Assembly: GCA_024413595.1 (NCBI GenBank)
Contig: JAKSUC010000006.1
Coordinates: 66,339-98,917 of the forward strand
Direction of reading: 5' to 3'
Length of the DNA: 32,579 nucleotides
DNA from: Bacteroidales bacterium
Lineage (GTDB): Bacteria > Bacteroidota > Bacteroidia > Bacteroidales > UBA3824
Program-made: the position numbers and the translations under genes
Part shown: positions 15,239-23,036 of the stretch, in pieces
How the letters are laid out: each line of letters starts with the position of its first letter
Position numbering within the stretch: position 1 is the stretch's first letter
Notes under the pieces: generated by a model
What the model saw: only the letters and a program-made list of their open reading frames with translations
Told to the model about the DNA's origin: nothing
The model's database searches: none

Positions 15239-15928
15239 TTAGTTTGCTAATTGGAAATTGATAGGAACTTGCATAGAAACTTTAACGTTTTTACCGCTTT
15301 GACGTCCAGGTTTCCAATCTGGTAATGATTCAATTACTTTGATTGCTTCTTTATCTAGTAGAGGATCTACACCACGAAGTAATTGAACATTTGTTACTTT
15401 GCCTTTTTCGTTGATAACAAATTTTACGAACACTTTACCTTGAATATCGTTTTCTTTTGCAATTTCTGGATATACAACGTGTTCTGCAATGTATTTCATT
15501 AAGGCTTTATCGCCACCTTTAAATTCTGGCATGTCTTCTACAACAACGAATGGTGCATAATCTTCTTCTACTTCTTCTTCTTGAACTACTTCTTGTATTT
15601 CTTGAATTTCAACAGCTGTATTTTCGTCTGCATCATCAAATGTAAAAGCATCTTCTACTGTTATTTTATCATCGACAATTTCGATAATTTCTGCTACAGT
15701 TTCTTGTTTTGGTGGAGGTGGTAATTCGATTTTTTCTTGTTGTGTAATAGGAACTTCTTCAACTATTTCTTCTACAAAAGCTGCTTGACCTAAGTCTTCT
15801 GCTTTTTCAGCTTTGGTACTGAATTCAAAAGCTCCCCAAACAATTAAAAGTGTTACTACTAATCCGATTTCTGTGAAGATAAACTTCTTGTTCTCAAGAT
15901 TAGCTTTTTCGGTTTTCTTTTCTTCCAT
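15239..15928 (-). CDS. TonB-family energy transducer (paralog 3)
   Basis: 229 residues. Leader MEEKKTEKANLENKKF, membrane anchor at about 16-35, proline-containing spacer (IELPPPPKQE, about 68-77), a strongly acidic linker, and a complete TonB C-terminal domain at about 135-229 ('MPEFKGGDKALMKYIAEHV', 'IQGKVFVKFVINEKGKV', 'LPDWKPGRQSGKNVKV', 'VPINFQLAN'). It is the most canonical of the group and close to paralog 2. Its promoter is not of the blaI type; it shares its upstream 40 bases with the rhodanese gene instead, so paralog 3 is probably regulated differently from paralogs 1 and 2. Own terminator downstream. Confidence 0.94.
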   Translation of the reverse strand: MEEKKTEKANLENKKFIFTEIGLVVTLLIVWGAFEFSTKAEKAEDLGQAAFVEEIVEEVPITQQEKIELPPPPKQETVAEIIEIVDDKITVEDAFTFDDADENTAVEIQEIQEVVQEEEVEEDYAPFVVVEDMPEFKGGDKALMKYIAEHVVYPEIAKENDIQGKVFVKFVINEKGKVTNVQLLRGVDPLLDKEAIKVIESLPDWKPGRQSGKNVKVSMQVPINFQLAN

Positions 15929-15980
15929 TTTATTATGATTTATGCGTTTATATTTAGTGATTTCTTATTTTTACTTAGAC

Positions 15981-16020
15981 CGTAAAATTATTTTGTTTTT
16001 GTTATTATTCCAAAATTATT
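15981..16020 (-). promoter_or_regulatory. Promoter of TonB paralog 3 (shared type)
   Basis: On the minus strand TTTG (16011-16014) is followed after 20 bases by TAATTTTA (15983-15990). The 40-base block is nearly the same as the one before the rhodanese gene at 15121-15160. It lies 52 bases before the gene start. Confidence 0.55.
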
Positions 16021-16113
16021 TTGTTTAATTTGTTTTTTATTTTTATATTTATTTAATATTAGTTGTTTATTTTATTGATTATAAATTTGTTATAATTGTT
16101 AATTGTAACATAT

Positions 16114-16293
16114 TTATTTGCATTGTTGTATTTCTAATCCTGTGATTTCTATGTTAACTTCTTCTTTTTCTGGTTCTGAAAAATCATAATTTAACAATAT
16201 AAATACTATCAATAATGAAATTAATAAACCTATTAAGAAGAATAATACTCTTCCTTTTTCTAAATCTGCTTTTGGATTTTTTTTCGACTCCAT
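16114..16293 (-). CDS. 59-residue TonB-anchor-like small membrane protein
   Basis: A short gene starting 2 bases after the stop of the M56 sensor gene (TAA-AA-ATG), so almost certainly translated from the same message. It codes a basic leader MESKKNPKADLEKGRVLF, one membrane segment (about 17-34, rich in L and I), then an acidic tail 'YDFSEPEKEEVNIEI' ending in QQCK. The leader K-N-P-K-A-D-L-E matches the usual start of Bacteroidota TonB proteins more closely than the three paralogs nearby, but the spacer and the whole TonB C-terminal domain are missing, and I find no continuation in the 180 bases downstream. It may be the remnant of the operon's TonB gene or a functional small membrane protein that competes for or docks with TonB partners. 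Confidence 0.7.
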   Translation of the reverse strand: MESKKNPKADLEKGRVLFFLIGLLISLLIVFILLNYDFSEPEKEEVNIEITGLEIQQCK

Positions 16294-16295
16294 TT

Positions 16296-17636
16296 TTAAT
16301 ATCGTAATATTGATGAAGGATTTATTATTTCTTCTCCATTTTTTATTTTTATTATAAATGGTATTGCATTTTTACCAAATCCCAATAATTCTCCTTTTTT
16401 TACAATATTGCCTATTACCTGTTCTGTTTTTTCTAATCCTTTTAGATTAAATGTTAAACTATCAGATTTTATGGTTATGTTGTAATATTGTTGATTGTTA
16501 ACAGATTCTTTGTTTATTAAAATTATTTCTCCTTTTGCTGGTGAAATAATTTCTGAATTGTCTTCTAAAATAAAAGTTGATTCTTGATGTTTTATTTCAT
16601 AGCAGTTACCCTTTTTATCAATGTATTTTTTATTGTTAAAAAATCCTACTGCTTGATAATATTTCCCTATTATTGGAAATTGATAATAACTAAATTTATT
16701 ACTTTTATTTATTCCGCCAATTACTATGTAGCTTACTAAAATTAATATTAAAATAGGAATAGTACATATAAATCTTATTTTCCTTATTTTTTCACTATCA
16801 TCAGAAAATAAACTTACAATTCTTTCTGTTAAAGTTTTTGAAGAATTTTTTGGTGATATTTGAATTGTTTTATTTCTATTTACTTCTCCTAATTTTAATA
16901 ATAATTTTGTGTATTCTGTAACTCCATTGCTTTTTGAAGCATCGTTATCAGCAATATTTTCGCAAATTTGTCTAGATAGTTTTGCAGCGTATTTAACTCT
17001 AGGATTAAACCACTGAAATATTCCTAATACTTGAAATAATATTACATCTAAACTATGTTTCCCTTTTATGTGTCGCATTTCGTGATTTAGAACTGTTATT
17101 TTTTCTGTTTTTTCTAAATCTTTAAATTGCTGATTTACAAATATATTATTGAAAAACGAAAATGCAATAGTGTTTCCTTTTATGATATTTATATTTATTC
17201 CATTGTCTGTTTTGGTTGGCGGTTTATTTTTTAATTTTTGGATTTTCTTTAAACCTCCAATAAATGATATTGTTTTTACCAAAACTCCAATTAAATAAAT
17301 TATCACCAGTATTTTTACAAATTTGTAAAATAATACAGAATTTTTTAAATCCTTTATTTTATTGGTGAAAGAGATTTCATGCTCAATTGTTATTTCGCAT
17401 GTATTTTCTTTTTGAACTATGTTGGTAATTTCTCCTGTTGTATCATAATTTTTTATTTTATTATCAAAATGTATTTTACATGTTGGTAATATATAACAAA
17501 TTACTATACAAAATATTAGGAAAATTCTATCCCATTTATAGTACGATAATCTGTAAAATGTAAATCTATAAAAATCTATTAGAATAGTAAATATTATAGC
17601 AGTTTCTAATAAATAAATTATTATAGATTGATACAT
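16296..17636 (-). CDS. M56 (BlaR1/MecR1-type) membrane sensor protease with C-terminal LytM-like domain
   Basis: 446 residues. Membrane segments lie at about 4-22, 37-52, 106-126 and 288-309. The cytoplasmic zinc-protease loop is at about 140-285, with 'IAFSFFNNIFVNQQF' and catalytic H185-E-M-R-H189 in 'VLNHEMRHIKGKHSLDV', plus a likely third ligand near E226 in ICENIAD. In BlaR1/MecR1 this protease is switched on by an external ligand and leads to loss of the BlaI repressor. Instead of a penicillin-binding domain the periplasmic part (about 315-446) ends in a segment (362-446) resembling an M23/LytM fold: 'ISPAKGEIILIN', then 'IVKKGELLGF', then 'KIKNGEEIINPSSIL'. The M23 metal-binding histidines are absent. 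The gene starts 6 bases after the blaI stop, and the TonB-anchor gene follows 2 bases after its own stop. Confidence 0.88.
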   Translation of the reverse strand: MYQSIIIYLLETAIIFTILIDFYRFTFYRLSYYKWDRIFLIFCIVICYILPTCKIHFDNKIKNYDTTGEITNIVQKENTCEITIEHEISFTNKIKDLKNSVLFYKFVKILVIIYLIGVLVKTISFIGGLKKIQKLKNKPPTKTDNGININIIKGNTIAFSFFNNIFVNQQFKDLEKTEKITVLNHEMRHIKGKHSLDVILFQVLGIFQWFNPRVKYAAKLSRQICENIADNDASKSNGVTEYTKLLLKLGEVNRNKTIQISPKNSSKTLTERIVSLFSDDSEKIRKIRFICTIPILILILVSYIVIGGINKSNKFSYYQFPIIGKYYQAVGFFNNKKYIDKKGNCYEIKHQESTFILEDNSEIISPAKGEIILINKESVNNQQYYNITIKSDSLTFNLKGLEKTEQVIGNIVKKGELLGFGKNAIPFIIKIKNGEEIINPSSILRY

Positions 17637-17642
17637 TTTAGA

Positions 17643-18005
17643 TTATTTTCCTTTTTTTTCGATTATATCTTTGATTTCTTTGATTTCTGAATCAGAAATT
17701 GTTTCTTCATCAACCATATAAGAAACCATTGTTTCGTAACTGCCATCAAAATAATTTTTTAGCATTTGACCAAATGCAAATTTTTTGTAGGCTAGTTTAC
17801 TTATTGCTGGAAAATATTCGTATGTTTTTCCGTATGCTTTAAAGTCTACGAATCCTTTTTCTCTTAAGATTCTTACTACTGATGATATCGTATTATACGG
17901 AGGTTTCGGATCTGGCATTTCTGCTATGATATCTTTTACAAATGCAGATTTTAATTTCCATAAAATTTGCATTACTTTTTCTTCTGCTTTTGTTAACTGT
18001 TCCAT
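17643..18005 (-). CDS. BlaI/MecI family transcriptional repressor
   Basis: 120 residues from the ATG at 18005. The winged-helix domain begins 'MEQLTKAEEKVMQILWKL' and continues 'KPPYNTISSVVRILREKGF' (recognition helix), 'VDFKAYGKTYEYFPAI' (wing); residues about 80-120 form the C-terminal dimerisation helices ('SYMVDEETISDSEIKEIKDI'). An in-frame TTG at 18041 exists but lies inside the -7 box of the promoter, so the ATG is the real start. BlaI proteins bind DNA dyads as dimers and are cut or released when their M56 partner is activated. The partner follows 6 bases downstream. The promoter carries the same tandem repeats as two nearby TonB genes, suggesting autoregulation and a local regulon. 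Confidence 0.93.
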   Translation of the reverse strand: MEQLTKAEEKVMQILWKLKSAFVKDIIAEMPDPKPPYNTISSVVRILREKGFVDFKAYGKTYEYFPAISKLAYKKFAFGQMLKNYFDGSYETMVSYMVDEETISDSEIKEIKDIIEKKGK

Positions 18006-18031
18006 TTTGTTTTCAATTTTTATTATCAATT

Positions 18032-18106
18032 GATACTGCAATTTTACAACTTATGTTTCAATTATCAAAACTTATTTTTAAGTTTTAATATTAATTTTTC
18101 AGTTGA
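18032..18106 (-). promoter_or_regulatory. blaI promoter with predicted operator (element C)
   Basis: On the minus strand -7 TAAAATTG (18039-18046) and -33 TTTG (18066-18069) are 19 bases apart. Tandem units lie at 18046-18065, 18067-18086 and about 18087-18106. The second is a perfect palindrome with 8-base arms (AAAACTTA, four T, TAAGTTTT). The first shares 19 identical bases with element A. Confidence 0.6.
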
Positions 18107-18185
18107 TAATGTTAATGTATTGAAAATCAAATCAATTGCCTTGGTTGTTTTTCCTATGTAATTTTGGTTTATTTATGTTTAGTTT

Positions 18186-19217
18186 TTATTTTGCCCAAAG
18201 ACTTATTTGTTTTTCTCCTATCCATATACCCACTTTACATATTTTCCCTTCTTCATTTCGAGATAAACATATTTTAGGATTTAATGATGCTTTTTCTCCT
18301 AAGTCTACTTTGTTTTTATATTCTTTTATTTTTTTTACAGCCTCTGTTCCTATAAAAGAGAAATCAATATTTTCGTTAATTAAATTTTCATTTTGTTCAT
18401 TGACTTGTGCATATAAGTTTGATATTTCTGGTTCTTTTATTTTAAAATTGCTTTGTCTTATTATTTGTTCTGTTTTATTTGTATTTTCTGCTATCAATGT
18501 TGTCTGTGTTTGTAATTCTAGTTTATCATTTATTGTTTTTTCTTCTTCATCCTTTACTTTAGGTAATATCGTTTTAGTTGATATTTTTGTGTTATTTATT
18601 ATAATTTCATTTTTCGATTTGTCTTCTATTTTATTATATGCAATTTCTCTTATATTATTAATTTTACTGTTTGATTTATAAACAGGTTCAATAAAACATT
18701 TTTCATTAAATTTGATAATATTCCAAAATCCAAATAATAAACATATTGTAACAGCTGCAATAGATATCCACATTTTTAAAATCTTATTGTTCTCTTTATG
18801 TTTAAGTTTGTTTTTTTCAGAAAATGTTATTGACCTATCAGCTTTTATTTTACAATTAGCGTATATTCCAGCAGACGAAATTTTATTGTTGTCTTTTAAA
18901 ACCATTTTATAAAAAGCAATTTCTTCTTTTTTTGATGCTTGCTTTTCGTTTACTAATACTGCAAGTTTATCGTAATATGCAACTTCTTTATAATCAAATT
19001 CTGTTGTATGTTTTAAATTGTTTTTAAATTCATTATTTAGTGATATATTTTCTTTTATTATTGTATATTCATTTGATGAAACATAAAAATTTAGTAAATC
19101 TTTATATTTGTTATTTTGTTTAATATAATTTAAAAATTCTTGACTAGATTTAGAGTCTAATTTATTGTCAACATAGTCAACAATTAATTCTTCAATATTA
19201 TTATCATTAATAATCAT
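18186..19217 (-). CDS. Membrane anti-sigma-like protein
   Basis: 343 residues with one membrane segment at about 148-168 ('MWISIAAVTICLLFGFWNII'). The N-terminal cytoplasmic part (1-147) begins 'IEELIVDYVDNKLDSKSSQE', a layout of Bacteroidota anti-sigma factors in which short helices sense the sigma factor, and it contains 'IKADRSITFSEKNKLKHKE' just before the membrane. The periplasmic part (170-343) is low-complexity and rich in N, K, E and I, with a more conserved-looking end 'CLSRNEEGKICKVGIWIGEK'. It starts 2 bases after the stop of the ECF sigma gene, so the pair is co-translated, supporting the anti-sigma role. A zinc-finger motif (HxxxCxxC) is not present. What signal it senses is not visible. 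Confidence 0.7.
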   Translation of the reverse strand: MIINDNNIEELIVDYVDNKLDSKSSQEFLNYIKQNNKYKDLLNFYVSSNEYTIIKENISLNNEFKNNLKHTTEFDYKEVAYYDKLAVLVNEKQASKKEEIAFYKMVLKDNNKISSAGIYANCKIKADRSITFSEKNKLKHKENNKILKMWISIAAVTICLLFGFWNIIKFNEKCFIEPVYKSNSKINNIREIAYNKIEDKSKNEIIINNTKISTKTILPKVKDEEEKTINDKLELQTQTTLIAENTNKTEQIIRQSNFKIKEPEISNLYAQVNEQNENLINENIDFSFIGTEAVKKIKEYKNKVDLGEKASLNPKICLSRNEEGKICKVGIWIGEKQISLWAK

Positions 19218-19219
19218 AG

Positions 19220-19723
19220 TTAATCCTCCAAATCGTCTAAAGATAAAACATGAGATTTTTCAAGAAATGTTTTTAAAAATAATCTTCCTCTAAAAATATA
19301 GACTTTAACTGCAGATAAAGAAAGTCCTGTAATTTCAGCAATTTCATCGTAAGAATAACCTTCTAAATCACGTAGAAGTATAACACTTCTTTGTTCTGGT
19401 TTCATTTTATTTAATGCTAATTGAAGTATTTCTTGTATATCACTATATTGATTATAAATTGTTTGACTTAATTTGTCTGTTTCTGATAAATCAGTGTTAT
19501 TTTTATTTTTTCGTATATGATCTATCATTTCATGATAAGCACAAGTAAAAATATAAGATTTGGCTTTGGACATTTCTATTTCTTTTCGTTTTATCCAAAG
19601 TTTTTCAAATGTGTCTTGAACCAAGTCTTTAGCTTCAAACTCATTTCTTATAGATTTGAGTAAAAATCTATAAACTTGGTCCGAAAATTTGTCAACACAT
19701 TTATTATATTCGTTAATATTCAC
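19220..19723 (-). CDS. ECF RNA polymerase sigma factor
   Basis: 167 residues. Region 2 spans about 8-75 ('NEFEAKDLVQDTFEKLWIK', then 'AKSYIFTCAYHEMIDHIRK'), and region 4 about 95-155 ('KMKPEQRSVILLRDLEGYS', then 'YDEIAEITGLSLSAVKVYIF' as the DNA-binding helix-turn-helix). This is a sigma-E-like group IV factor that redirects transcription in response to envelope signals. It is followed after 2 bases by a membrane anti-sigma-like gene and preceded by an outer-membrane barrel gene 19 bases upstream, all on the minus strand. Confidence 0.95.
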   Translation of the reverse strand: MNINEYNKCVDKFSDQVYRFLLKSIRNEFEAKDLVQDTFEKLWIKRKEIEMSKAKSYIFTCAYHEMIDHIRKNKNNTDLSETDKLSQTIYNQYSDIQEILQLALNKMKPEQRSVILLRDLEGYSYDEIAEITGLSLSAVKVYIFRGRLFLKTFLEKSHVLSLDDLED

Positions 19724-19742
19724 AATGAAGAAATTTATCTAA

Positions 19743-20900
19743 TTAAAAATTCAATTTTATACCTATTGAATATGGATATATTTCTGGTCCATGATCTTTT
19801 TTAAATATTGAAACTGGTGAATATTCTCCAAATATTTGAATTCCTTTATAACCAAATCCTCCTATAAATGAATATTTTAATAAATTTGTTTCAAAAGTTT
19901 TTCTATTGGTATTTTTCTGACGTTTTGAGTTTTCTTCATATATTTGTTTGGTTCTACTTCCTATTCTAATTCCTCCTAAAACACCAGCTGTTAAATATAA
20001 ATCTTTATTTGTTGGCATTTGAAATTCTATTAAAATAGGTACTGATAAGTGCATAATTCTATAATTAAATCTTTTAAATTCGGATGCTTTTAAATGAGAA
20101 TAATCAGCTACTAGTTTTCCATCTACTACATCTAGATCAAATGCTTTTTCAAAAGCATAATGATTAAATTGTAAATTTAAACCTCCTGCTATTCCACAAA
20201 AATTTGAGATTGCACCATGAAATTCTGTTAGATATAAATCAAAAGCTAATGAACGTGTTTCATTTATTTCAAAAAATGAATATTCATTTGGTGCTTCGTT
20301 TTTTTTGTCTGAATTTAGATATCCATTTATTCCTAAAAAACATCCTGAAAAATGAGGTTTAAAATTGTACTTGTTTTTTGTTTTTTCTGAATTTGTTTCT
20401 ATTGTTATTGTTTTTACTGCTTCTTTATTATTTGATGCAACTACTTGATTTCCTTCTAATATTATTTCGTTATTTAATTTAATGATTAAAACATTATCAG
20501 ATATTTTTTTGGATATTTCAACATTATCATTTCCGTCTGAAAAATTATATTTTCTTTTAGTAATATTGTTATTTTCTATATTTTCTTCTTTGTATTCATC
20601 TACTATTCCTATATTATCGATAATTTTAATGGTTTTTTCTATTTTTTCTATAATTTTATCATTTTCGGCAATTGCAGTATTTAATACGTTTATTGGTTCA
20701 TTGTTTTTAGAATTATTTGATTCTTCTTTATAAGTATCAATTCTGTTGTTAAAATAATCTTTTGCTAACAATAGTTCTGCTTTTTTATTTACTAGATTTT
20801 GTTTTGCTTCTAAAACCATATTTTGTGCTTTTCCTTCATAAGGAAAGAATATTACCAAATTCATTAAAATGGTAATCATCATCATTTTTATACTTTTCAT
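19743..20900 (-). CDS. Outer-membrane beta-barrel protein
   Basis: 385 residues. Signal peptide at 1-25 ending G-K-A-Q. Residues 27-105 are a helical, charged region (coiled-coil-like, 'NLVNKKAELLLAKDYFNNRI'), followed by a linker and, from about 180, an amphipathic strand-rich half typical of small Bacteroidota barrels ('FKPHFSGCFLGINGYL', 'CGIAGGLNLQFNHYAF', 'LYLTAGVLGGIRIG', 'YSFIGGFGYKGIQIFGEY'). It ends 'IYPYSIGIKLNF' with a terminal aromatic, as barrel insertion signals do. It precedes an ECF sigma and anti-sigma pair by 19 bases, an arrangement in which the barrel may be a target or part of the sensing chain. No specific substrate can be assigned. Confidence 0.8.
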   Translation of the reverse strand: MKSIKMMMITILMNLVIFFPYEGKAQNMVLEAKQNLVNKKAELLLAKDYFNNRIDTYKEESNNSKNNEPINVLNTAIAENDKIIEKIEKTIKIIDNIGIVDEYKEENIENNNITKRKYNFSDGNDNVEISKKISDNVLIIKLNNEIILEGNQVVASNNKEAVKTITIETNSEKTKNKYNFKPHFSGCFLGINGYLNSDKKNEAPNEYSFFEINETRSLAFDLYLTEFHGAISNFCGIAGGLNLQFNHYAFEKAFDLDVVDGKLVADYSHLKASEFKRFNYRIMHLSVPILIEFQMPTNKDLYLTAGVLGGIRIGSRTKQIYEENSKRQKNTNRKTFETNLLKYSFIGGFGYKGIQIFGEYSPVSIFKKDHGPEIYPYSIGIKLNF

Positions 20901-20964
20901 CTTTTTATCTTTTTAAATTATTTTTGCATAAGACGAATAAGTATTCAAAAAGTTACAACCTTTT

Positions 20965-22908
20965 TTATTTTTTTGCTAATGGTAATTCAATTTTAAATAC
21001 AAATGTTTTATTTTCAGTGTGATAAATGTCAAAATTTCCTAATTGTAAATTGAGATTTTTTTTACAAAATATATTACATAGTGATATTATGTTATTTTCA
21101 GCTTTGATATTTTCTGTTATTGACATTTCTTCCTTAATCAATGAATCTTCTTTGTCTATATTTAATGACGAAATAATTATTGTAATGTAATCTTTTGATA
21201 TATTGCTTTTTATGAAAATTTCGTTTTTATTATCGTTTAAAATTGTGTATAATATTATAAATATTGCATCTTTAATTAATGATTTGTCTGCATTAACGTT
21301 GATACTATTTTTTGATTCAATTTTAAAATTTGAATTGCTAAATTGTGTATATTTCCCCTTAAATATTGCTATAACATTTTGAATGTAATCTATAATTTCA
21401 AATTCTTCAATTTTTATTGTTAGCATTTTAGTGTAATTTGTTACTAATTTTTGTATATAGTCTATTATGAAAATATATTTATATGAAATTTTATCCATTT
21501 TGTTAAAGGTTAATTCTAGTTCATTTTGAGGCATATTTGCGTAAAAATTTTGTCGACCAGTTTTTATAATTAATTCTAATGGATTTTGAATATCGTAATT
21601 GAAGTAATTGTTTATAAAATTTAAAAATTGTTCAATTTCATCGTATTTAGTTTGTAAATCTTCGTAACGTTTTTCGCTTAATTTTAATGCTATGTTAGTT
21701 TTATCATTATTATTATCTATGTTTTTATTATATTTAATAGAATTATGATTTATGATTTCTAATAGTTTGCGTTTATTTTTTAATAAAATATAGATATATA
21801 TTAATAAAATTATCGTAATTAATATTATTAACATTAAAGTAGATTTTGATAAATTTATATTATTTGACTTATTTAAAAATTTATTGTTGAAGTTTTCATT
21901 TTCACTAAAAATAGCTTTTCTAAGACGTGTTTCTGAAAAAGATTCTATACTTTTATATGAACTATCTGCCATTTGAAATGCGTTTTTAAAACATTTAGCT
22001 GATTCTTCAAATTCTTGATTAATCATATAAGTTTGTCCTAATTTATAAAGAGATGAAATTCTAGAGTCTGTCATTCTTGTTAAAGAAGCATATTCACAAG
22101 ATTTTTTAAAAGCGATATAAGCAGAATCTAATTTTTTTTCATTTTCATATAGTCTTCCTAAAGCAAACCAATATCTTGATTGTTCAAAATCATTTAAATC
22201 ATAATCTTCTATATTGAAGTTATTTAAAAGATATTTTCGTGTTTCATCTGGCATTCCACAATCAATAAAATTATTCGCCATTGAAACAACAATTGAAAAA
22301 TGTATTGAAGTTTTGTTTGATACTTTGTTACTAAATTCCCATGCTCTTTTTAAGAAACCTGATGCAATACTATATTCTTCCATAGAAATTTCTTTTTGAG
22401 CTGATTGATAATAACAATATGCAATTGCTCTATCATTTAATGATTTTTTGGCAATTTCTAGTGCCGAATTTATACTTATTGTTACACTATCATAATCTGC
22501 TTTTTTATAATAATAATTTGATAAATTTAAATAAGCGTATGTTATTTCTCTTGGTATATTATTTTCTTTGGCAATTTTTAGAGCTTTGTTAATATGTATT
22601 CTTGAAGAATTTGTAAAATCATAATGTCTTAATATCACACTAATATAATTGTGTATACATGCTAAATCTTTATATGAATTAATTGATAATGCTAATTCGT
22701 ATGCTTCTTTAGCATAATTTATTGCTAAAACAGGTTCTGTTATACGATTTGTCCAACATAATATTTCCAAACTATCTATTTTAAATAATGTTGGATTTTG
22801 TAATTCTTCTTTTGTATGTAAATCAATTAAAAAATCTGGATTTTTATTGATTGCAATTGTTTGGTTTATTATAAAAAATAAAAGTATTCCTAATAAAGAC
22901 TTTTTCAT
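20965..22908 (-). CDS. TPR / transmembrane / pseudo-histidine-kinase sensor
   Basis: 647 residues. Signal peptide (1-19), then a periplasmic run of about six TPR-like repeats (about 60-330, for example 'ITYAYLNLSNYYYKKADYD' and 'SLYKLGQTYMINQEFEESA'), a membrane segment at 356-376, a coiled coil (about 405-430), and a C-terminal kinase-like region. The box that should hold the phosphorylated histidine reads 'FINNYFNYDIQNPLELI', with Y438 in place of H. The ATPase part is also stripped: the N-box reads 'IILYTILNDNKNEIFI' and there is no D-x-G-x-G box, though the final 'TFVFKIELPL' strand persists. It probably signals by conformation or partner binding, not phosphotransfer. It heads a minus-strand cluster with the barrel protein (64 bases apart), ECF sigma and anti-sigma. 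Confidence 0.82.
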   Translation of the reverse strand: MKKSLLGILLFFIINQTIAINKNPDFLIDLHTKEELQNPTLFKIDSLEILCWTNRITEPVLAINYAKEAYELALSINSYKDLACIHNYISVILRHYDFTNSSRIHINKALKIAKENNIPREITYAYLNLSNYYYKKADYDSVTISINSALEIAKKSLNDRAIAYCYYQSAQKEISMEEYSIASGFLKRAWEFSNKVSNKTSIHFSIVVSMANNFIDCGMPDETRKYLLNNFNIEDYDLNDFEQSRYWFALGRLYENEKKLDSAYIAFKKSCEYASLTRMTDSRISSLYKLGQTYMINQEFEESAKCFKNAFQMADSSYKSIESFSETRLRKAIFSENENFNNKFLNKSNNINLSKSTLMLIILITIILLIYIYILLKNKRKLLEIINHNSIKYNKNIDNNNDKTNIALKLSEKRYEDLQTKYDEIEQFLNFINNYFNYDIQNPLELIIKTGRQNFYANMPQNELELTFNKMDKISYKYIFIIDYIQKLVTNYTKMLTIKIEEFEIIDYIQNVIAIFKGKYTQFSNSNFKIESKNSINVNADKSLIKDAIFIILYTILNDNKNEIFIKSNISKDYITIIISSLNIDKEDSLIKEEMSITENIKAENNIISLCNIFCKKNLNLQLGNFDIYHTENKTFVFKIELPLAKK

Positions 22909-23036
22909 ATTTAAATGACTTAATTTTTTTAAAATTATAAAAAAAAAGTTATTTTTTAAAATTTTTTGGCTAAATAATTTGTTTAAATCAATTTATTATT
23001 TTTTATTAGCAATCTAAATTTTGACGAACTTTAGTT

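Noticed and set aside
16021..16113. Continuation of the TonB-anchor gene in another frame (frameshifted full TonB)
   Set aside because: No TonB C-terminal motifs such as the Y-P..A or W-K-P-G segments appear in any minus-strand frame between the stop and the next gene.
17643..18005. Beta-lactam resistance regulator
   Set aside because: The BlaI/M56 pair has no beta-lactamase or PBP2a gene nearby and the sensor lacks a penicillin-binding domain.
18006..18041. TTG at 18041 as the blaI start
   Set aside because: It forms part of the -7 promoter box, and the conserved BlaI N-terminus begins at the ATG at 18005.
18136..18681. 181-codon open frame on the plus strand
   Set aside because: It is antisense to the anti-sigma-like gene; its F/L/S-rich product is the usual mirror of an AT-rich K/N/E-rich gene.
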